Origin: an uncultured Clostridium sp.
GTDB taxonomy: Bacteria > Bacillota > Clostridia > TANB77 > CAG-508
Assembly: GCA_946497585.1 (NCBI GenBank)
Contig: CAMMLF010000060.1
Coordinates: forward strand, 1-9,734
Length of the DNA stretch: 9,734 bases
Direction of reading: 5' to 3'
The translations under genes and the position numbers were made by a program. Below, one piece after another: positions 5,861 through 9,734 of this stretch (position 1 is its first letter; every line of letters begins with the position of its first letter). A model generated the notes under the pieces. The model had not been told where the DNA came from and made no database searches. It was given only the letters and a program-made list of their open reading frames with translations.

Positions 5861-6346
5861 CTATACTCTTCTTAAGCAATTTCTAAATTGTCTTTGACAA
5901 GCACAAGTTCTGCAAGCAGTTGTATTAGGGTCACCATTTCTCAAAGTGCCACACCCACAATTACAATTGTTACCACTTCTATCATTTCCATTATTACATG
6001 ATGAACATCTACCCTCACCTGTTCTTGAATTATTACAATTATTGCAACAAGATGAATTATTTTCACCAGATCTTCCACTTCCGCTATCACCTATAAAGTT
6101 AATTTCTATAGTTCTATTTGCGATTCTGCAGAAGATGCTAACAATGTATGCCGTAATTAGAGCTATAATTGCATATATAAATGCTGCAATTAAGAAACTT
6201 ACTCCATATACAGTAAATGTAACAATTAAGAAAATTGCTAAAACAATTGCCGATACTAAGTATGGGTTACAAAGTATTTTTTGTAGAGCAATTGCAAAAA
6301 TTATAGTTGCAATAGGAAATATAAATAAAAATAAAATTATATCCAT
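5861..6346 (-). CDS. Small membrane protein (YbeF/DUF2651-like) with a cysteine-rich tail
   Basis: The protein has 161 residues. The ATG at 6344-6346 follows AAGGGGAT at good spacing. Two or three hydrophobic segments fill residues 1-75 (about 2-24, 28-47, 50-72). The pattern, FPIATIIFAI then IVTFTVYG.SFL..FIYAIIA, reminds me of the DUF2651/YbeF family of short Firmicute membrane proteins. That match is from memory and only moderately sure. The soluble tail (about 80-161) is rich in Asn, Ser and Gly and holds 12 cysteines (100, 101, 104, 114, 117, 128, 130, 132, 145, 148, 150, 157), several as CxxC or CxC, ending in a basic stretch. Such spacing could bind zinc or an iron-sulfur centre if the tail is cytosolic, or form disulfides if outside. 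It stands alone between palindromic repeats. A -10-like TATAAT (6373-6378) lies upstream, with a TTGACA supplied by the neighbouring repeat at a poor 20-base spacing. Confidence 0.7.
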   Translation of the reverse strand: MDIILFLFIFPIATIIFAIALQKILCNPYLVSAIVLAIFLIVTFTVYGVSFLIAAFIYAIIALITAYIVSIFCRIANRTIEINFIGDSGSGRSGENNSSCCNNCNNSRTGEGRCSSCNNGNDRSGNNCNCGCGTLRNGDPNTTACRTCACQRQFRNCLRRV

Positions 6347-6398
6347 ATTATCCCCTTGTATATTTTATGTCAATTATATTGCAATTGATACATTTTTC

Positions 6399-6460
6399 TG
6401 TCAACAGGGACGCTCCTTTTTGACACTAGGTCGTGTCAAAAAGGGGCGTCCCCATTGACA
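6399..6460. repeat. Dispersed palindromic repeat, GGGACGGTCC family, copy 3 (complete)
   Basis: Arms 6399-6426 and 6433-6460 are 28 bases each, pair at 25 positions, and enclose the six-base loop TAGGTC. Each arm runs from TGTCAA through GGGACGC to CCTTTTTGACAC. This is the most complete copy in the window. Its right end directly touches the truA stop codon (6461-6463). In transcripts from truA it would fold into a very stable hairpin and may end them. The outer TGTCAA also provides a -35-like hexamer toward the gene at 5861-6346. Confidence 0.85.
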
Positions 6461-7198
6461 TCACTCATACTCCACATTAACCAAATAAAGTCCTGTAGGT
6501 GGCAATGTTTTTCCTGCCCTTAACCTGTCTTTTGCCTCCAATATTTCTTTAACATCACAAGGTTCTATCTTTCCTATTCCAACATCTACTAAAGTTCCTG
6601 CAATTATTCTTACCATATTATATAAAAATCCATTGCCAGTAAGTTCTATTGTTACTATTTCTCCTTCTCTTGCAACCTTGGCATCATATATTGTTCTTAC
6701 ACTACTTTTACTACTTGTACCACTAGCTTTGAATGATTTGAAGTCATGTTCACCAATTAAGTATTTCGCTCCTTCATTCATTTTATTTTCGTCTAACTTT
6801 TCTGGAAAATGATATTGCAAATACCTATAAATTGCAGTTCCTTGAACTGAATTATTTATTACATATCTATATGTTTTCTTTTTACAAGTATATCTGCTAT
6901 GAAATTTTTCAGGTACAACTTCTGCTTCTTTTATTCTAATAGATTTTTTTAGTTTTGAATTTAATGCATATGGTATTTTTTCTATTGGAAAATCTTTTTC
7001 TAATCTAAAATTAGCAACTTGACCAAGTGCATGTACTCCTGCATCAGTTCTACCAGATGCAATTAAATCTACCTTCTCTCCTGTTACTTCTTCTATGGCT
7101 CTTTCTATTTCTCCTTGAATATTTAGTTTATTAGGCTGTTTTTGCCAGCCATTAAAATCTTTCCCATCATATTCAATTGTTAGTTTTATGTTTCTCAT
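6461..7198 (-). CDS. truA: tRNA pseudouridine(38-40) synthase TruA
   Basis: TruA converts uridines 38-40 of the tRNA anticodon arm to pseudouridine. The protein has 245 residues, the normal length. It begins MRNIKLTIEYDGKDFNGWQKQP. The catalytic motif SGRTDAGVHA places the nucleophilic aspartate at residue 52, followed by GQVANF. The second half has KKKTYRYVI and the characteristic GNGFLYNMVRIIAGTL near residues 188-203. The ATG at 7196-7198 lies inside the end of cdaA (26-bp overlap), so the two are co-transcribed and probably translationally coupled. It is the last gene of the leftward operon and is followed at once by a palindromic repeat. Confidence 0.96.
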   Translation of the reverse strand: MRNIKLTIEYDGKDFNGWQKQPNKLNIQGEIERAIEEVTGEKVDLIASGRTDAGVHALGQVANFRLEKDFPIEKIPYALNSKLKKSIRIKEAEVVPEKFHSRYTCKKKTYRYVINNSVQGTAIYRYLQYHFPEKLDENKMNEGAKYLIGEHDFKSFKASGTSSKSSVRTIYDAKVAREGEIVTIELTGNGFLYNMVRIIAGTLVDVGIGKIEPCDVKEILEAKDRLRAGKTLPPTGLYLVNVEYE

Positions 7199-8096
7199 TT
7201 TGCTTTTCAGCCTTTCTGTTTGCCCATTTTTCTTTCATTTTGCTTATTTTGCTAACTCTTTGTTCTGAACCGAATTTAGCAGTAACCAAATTTTTGATTA
7301 ATATACGTTTAAGTGCATCTTCTTTAACATCTGCAATTAAGGTTCCATCTTTTGCAATTGATATTTTTCCAGTCTCTTCTGAAACTACTACTGCAATTGC
7401 GTCAGATTCTTTTGATATGCCTATTGCTGCTCTATGTCTTGTTCCTAGTTCTCTTGCAATATCCTTATCATCTGCAAGTGGCAATATACAAGCTGCTGCT
7501 GTTATTTTATTATTGCTTATTACTACTGCCCCATCATGAAGTGGTGTTTTTGGAACAAATATATTTACTAACATTTGAGGCGATATTTCTGCATCTAACT
7601 TTATACCCGTTTCTATTATATCTTGTATTTTTATATCTCTTTCAAATACTATTAAAGCACCTGTTTTTGATTTAGCCATTTCTTCTGCTGCAATTACTAT
7701 CTTATATATGTCTTCTTTTGTTTTATCTCTTAAGCTTTTATCTATTCCAAAAAGTTTCGAAAATGTACTAGAGCCTAGTTGTTCTATTGCTCTACGTAGT
7801 TCTGGTTGGAATATAATCAAAAGTGCAATTACTCCATAACTCATAAATGAAGTTAATATAAAATATAATAGTCTTAATTCAAATAAATTACTTAAAAATG
7901 TAATAATTATAAGTAAAACTATACCTTTTAATAATTGCCATACCCTTGATTTTTTAGCTACTTTTACAAAATAAACTAGCAAAAATATAACTATTGTTAT
8001 ATCTAAAACAAAAGTAACAATCTGCCAAGGATGTGATGCTAAGTCACTCATATAGTCTGCAAAATCAAAATTTAAATTTGATAAATTCTCAAACAT
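7173..8096 (-). CDS. cdaA: Diadenylate cyclase CdaA (c-di-AMP synthase)
   Basis: CdaA makes cyclic di-AMP from two ATP; the messenger controls potassium and osmolyte balance and cell-wall homeostasis. The open frame reaches 8168, but the ATG at 8094-8096 follows AAGGAG at seven bases and gives MFENL, for 307 residues. Three membrane segments (about 26-45, 57-75, 78-97) are followed by RRAIEQLG. The DAC domain (about 105-270) carries the catalytic DGA (188-190, in PLHDGAVVI) and RHR (220-222, in LGTRHRAAIG). A lysine-rich tail ends the protein. It lies 11 bp after the 69-residue membrane protein and overlaps truA. The usual downstream cdaR (YbbR-domain regulator) and glmM are not here; truA follows instead. 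Confidence 0.96.
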   Translation of the reverse strand: MFENLSNLNFDFADYMSDLASHPWQIVTFVLDITIVIFLLVYFVKVAKKSRVWQLLKGIVLLIIITFLSNLFELRLLYFILTSFMSYGVIALLIIFQPELRRAIEQLGSSTFSKLFGIDKSLRDKTKEDIYKIVIAAEEMAKSKTGALIVFERDIKIQDIIETGIKLDAEISPQMLVNIFVPKTPLHDGAVVISNNKITAAACILPLADDKDIARELGTRHRAAIGISKESDAIAVVVSEETGKISIAKDGTLIADVKEDALKRILIKNLVTAKFGSEQRVSKISKMKEKWANRKAEKQNEKHKTNN

Positions 8097-8107
8097 ATTT
8101 TTTCTCC

Positions 8108-8317
8108 TTAATCCATATACCACATTAAATAAAATATTAGTGTAGCTGACGAAGCTAATAATATACAAATTACTATTATTAAAGCTACTAATCTGCCCAG
8201 ATTTTTCTTAACATTGAATTTTTTATGTACCTTTTTTTTTGAAGCATTTTGCTCACTTTTTTCTACTGCAACTTCTTTTTCTTCTATTTTATTCTTCTTT
8301 TTCTTGCCCTTTGCCAT
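8108..8317 (-). CDS. Small lysine-rich single-pass membrane protein upstream of cdaA
   Basis: The protein has 69 residues. The ATG at 8315-8317 follows AAGGAAG at six bases. The first 40 residues are highly charged (MAKGKKKKNK, then a mixed Glu/Lys stretch and KKKVHKKFNVKK), so this part should stay in the cytoplasm. Residues about 42-65 form one hydrophobic helix, and the chain ends WYMD. It is the first gene after the consensus promoter at 8430-8458, and its stop lies 11 bp before the cdaA start, so it is made together with CdaA. I do not recognise a family. A membrane partner for CdaA is possible from position alone. Confidence 0.75.
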   Translation of the reverse strand: MAKGKKKKNKIEEKEVAVEKSEQNASKKKVHKKFNVKKNLGRLVALIIVICILLASSATLIFYLMWYMD

Positions 8318-8429
8318 TTTTACTTCCTTATAGTATATATTTAGGTTTTATGGACACCTATAAACATTGTATATATTAGTCTTCTTGTGATGCCTTTAAA
8401 CCACGTACCTAACTAATTTTTATACTCAA

Positions 8430-8458
8430 ATTATAATTAAATTATACTTCATTGTCAA
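8430..8458 (-). promoter_or_regulatory. Perfect consensus promoter of the small ORF-cdaA-truA operon
   Basis: On the minus strand TTGACA (8453-8458) and TATAAT (8430-8435) are separated by exactly 17 bases, matching the housekeeping sigma factor consensus at every position. Transcription would begin near 8423, leaving a leader of about 105 bases before the ATG at 8317. The -35 lies ten bases after the mnmA stop, and no terminator hairpin separates the two, so mnmA transcripts may read through. I saw no recognised riboswitch in the leader; it only contains a weak TAGGT/ACCTA pairing. Confidence 0.8.
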
Positions 8459-8467
8459 TAATTTTAC

Positions 8468-9511
8468 CTAATGAGATAATATTTTTCCACCACCAAGAAC
8501 TGTATCACCATCATAAAACACCACTGACTGTCCCGGAGTAATAGCCCTTTGAGGTTCATCAAAGATCACCCTTGCATATCCTCTTGGAAGTAATATTAAT
8601 TTTGCTGGTTTTGGTTCAGCTGCATATCTTATTTTTGCCTCAACCCTCATTCCATTTTTTACATCATCAATAAGCCAATTAATATTTGATGCTAATAAAC
8701 TTTCTTTATATAAATCTTTTTCTTCTCCAACAATAAGTTCATTTTTAAGCTTATTGTAGTCTATTACAAATAATGGTTCTGGATTTGATATTCCCAACCC
8801 TTTTCTCTGTCCAATAGTATACTTATATAGTCCACTATGTTTTCCTAAAACATTGCCTTTTTTATCAACAATATCTCCTTCTTTTGGCTTGAATTTTGCC
8901 TTTGTTTCTAAAAATTCTTTATAATTTCCATTTTCAATAAAACAAATATCTTCACTATCTGGCTTGTTTGCCACCTCTAATCCATGCTCTGTTGCTAACT
9001 TTCTTATTTCTTCTTTAGACTCAAATTTCCCTAAAGGAAAAATAGTATGATTTAATAACTCTTTTCTTATATTATACAAAACATAGCTTTGGTCTTTTTT
9101 TAAGTTATTAGCTTTTTTTAATACATTTGCATTATATTTTTCATCAAACTCTATATTTGCATAATGTCCAGTTGCTATGTAATCACACTTCAACTCTTTT
9201 GCTCTTGTGTACATAATTCCAAACTTCATAAATTTATTACACATAATGCAAGGATTAGGAGTATGGCAACTTCTATATTCTACTATAAAATCTTGAACGA
9301 CATACCTTTTAAAATCATTTCTTAAATCTAAAAAAGTAAATGGAATATTTAATTTTTTACATACTTTTCGTGCATCTGATGCGTTTGAGGTATCATCTCC
9401 CCAAAGTAGCATGTTTATTCCAATTACATCATAGCCTTGTTCTTTAAGTAAAATAGCCGAAACAGAGCTATCTACTCCTCCACTCATTCCTAATAAAACT
9501 CTTTTACCCAT
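8468..9511 (-). CDS. mnmA: tRNA-uridine 2-sulfurtransferase MnmA
   Basis: MnmA adds sulfur to C2 of wobble uridine 34 in tRNA-Lys, -Glu and -Gln, using sulfur passed on from a cysteine desulfurase. The open frame extends to 9616, but the family start MGKRVLLGMSGGVDSS is at 9509-9511, preceded by AATGGA and further up AAAGGA, giving 347 residues, slightly under the usual 350-370. The PP-loop SGGVDSS is at 10-16. The catalytic cysteines are C91 (NPCIMCNKFMKF) and C190 (SEDICFI). The position that is Asp in Escherichia coli (NPDxxC) is Cys88 here, so three cysteines face the active site. TGHYA (114-118) and the C-terminal GQSVVFYDGDTVLGGG are typical. A competing ATG at 9521-9523 has no spacing for a ribosome binding site. 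Confidence 0.95.
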   Translation of the reverse strand: MGKRVLLGMSGGVDSSVSAILLKEQGYDVIGINMLLWGDDTSNASDARKVCKKLNIPFTFLDLRNDFKRYVVQDFIVEYRSCHTPNPCIMCNKFMKFGIMYTRAKELKCDYIATGHYANIEFDEKYNANVLKKANNLKKDQSYVLYNIRKELLNHTIFPLGKFESKEEIRKLATEHGLEVANKPDSEDICFIENGNYKEFLETKAKFKPKEGDIVDKKGNVLGKHSGLYKYTIGQRKGLGISNPEPLFVIDYNKLKNELIVGEEKDLYKESLLASNINWLIDDVKNGMRVEAKIRYAAEPKPAKLILLPRGYARVIFDEPQRAITPGQSVVFYDGDTVLGGGKILSH

Positions 9512-9520
9512 ATTAAATTC

Positions 9521-9561
9521 CATTCCTTTCTTGCTTCGCTCTAAAGGCACACATAGGAATG
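9521..9561 (-). promoter_or_regulatory. Possible leader hairpin covering the mnmA ribosome binding site
   Basis: In the mnmA leader CATTCCT pairs with AGGAATG (positions 9555-9561 and 9521-9527), enclosing about 27 bases and including the AAAGGA that may serve as ribosome binding site. A second small palindrome, GAAAGAA/TTCTTTC (9561-9575), adjoins it. The stem is only seven pairs and may be chance. Confidence 0.25.
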
Positions 9562-9627
9562 AAAGAATTTCTTTCAAACTAAATAACCTTTTTATAAATA
9601 TGTTGAATTTATACAAAATTCTACATA

Positions 9628-9636
9628 ATTATATCA
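9628..9636 (-). promoter_or_regulatory. Extended -10 promoter of mnmA
   Basis: On the minus strand TGATATAAT gives a perfect -10 (9628-9633) with the extended TGN element (9634-9636). No good -35 is seen at the normal distance, which is common for extended -10 promoters. The leader to the ATG at 9511 would be about 110 bases. Confidence 0.5.
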
Positions 9637-9690
9637 CAAAGTTATTAAGTTTACCATAATTTCTTGTAATTTTATTTGCTACCTTAATTT

Positions 9691-9733
9691 TAAAACTAAA
9701 TTCCATAGGAGGAATAACCGGAATTTAGTTTTA
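9691..9733. terminator. 14-bp perfect inverted repeat at the right edge
   Basis: TAAAACTAAATTCC (9691-9704) pairs perfectly with GGAATTTAGTTTTA (9720-9733) around a 15-base loop that contains AGGAGG on the plus strand. For leftward transcripts it would end in TTTT within the stem, a weak terminator for a gene beyond the window. No gene is visible between 9637 and 9734. Confidence 0.45.
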
Positions 9734-9734
9734 C

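Noticed and set aside
8318..8423. c-di-AMP or other riboswitch in the leader of the cdaA operon
   Set aside because: The leader is about 105 bases, AT-rich, and shows no long paired domains or conserved motifs I can recognise.

Overview
The window is AT-rich DNA (roughly 30% GC by eye) with AGGAG-type ribosome binding sites and TTGACA/TATAAT-type promoters. Together with mutS2, truA, cdaA and mnmA this points to a low-GC Firmicute, most likely an anaerobic gut-type member of the Clostridia. I cannot name the genus.

Left part (1-3430), accessory and decaying. All genes read leftward. The centrepiece is a 356-residue membrane-anchored protein (1910-2980). Its C-terminus looks like a C-type-lectin-fold variable domain, and its last 123 coding bases have unusually high GC and a heavy excess of NNC codons. 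This is what the variable repeat of a diversity-generating retroelement (DGR) target looks like. No reverse transcriptase or template repeat is present here, so the target would have to be served from elsewhere in the genome. Downstream lies an AlbA_2/Schlafen-type ATP-binding gene broken into two fragments (388-1690). Beyond it (179-361) is an untranslatable remnant of a second copy of the target's 5' end. Both the intact gene and the remnant are followed by a related 27-bp hairpin-associated element (1814-1840 and 139-165). Upstream of the target is a small leftward unit (3164-3438) with a good promoter, an (AG)8 tract that splits a possible 65-codon frame, and a long terminal hairpin.

Middle (3546-5860): mutS2 on the plus strand with its own promoter, coding for a short form that seems to lack the KOW domain. 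It is followed by a strong palindrome and then a convergent gene for a small two- or three-pass membrane protein with a 12-cysteine tail.

Right part (5861-9734), housekeeping, all leftward. The order of transcription is mnmA (tRNA 2-thiouridylase), then a perfect consensus promoter, a 69-residue single-pass membrane protein, cdaA (c-di-AMP synthase) and truA (tRNA pseudouridine synthase). cdaA and truA overlap. The usual partner gene cdaR is not next to cdaA here.

Three related palindromic elements built on a GGGACGGTCC core with TGTCAA-type ends (3136-3163, 5800-5845, 6399-6460) lie 0 to about 10 bases after a stop codon. They look like a dispersed REP/MITE-like repeat family that settles at gene ends.
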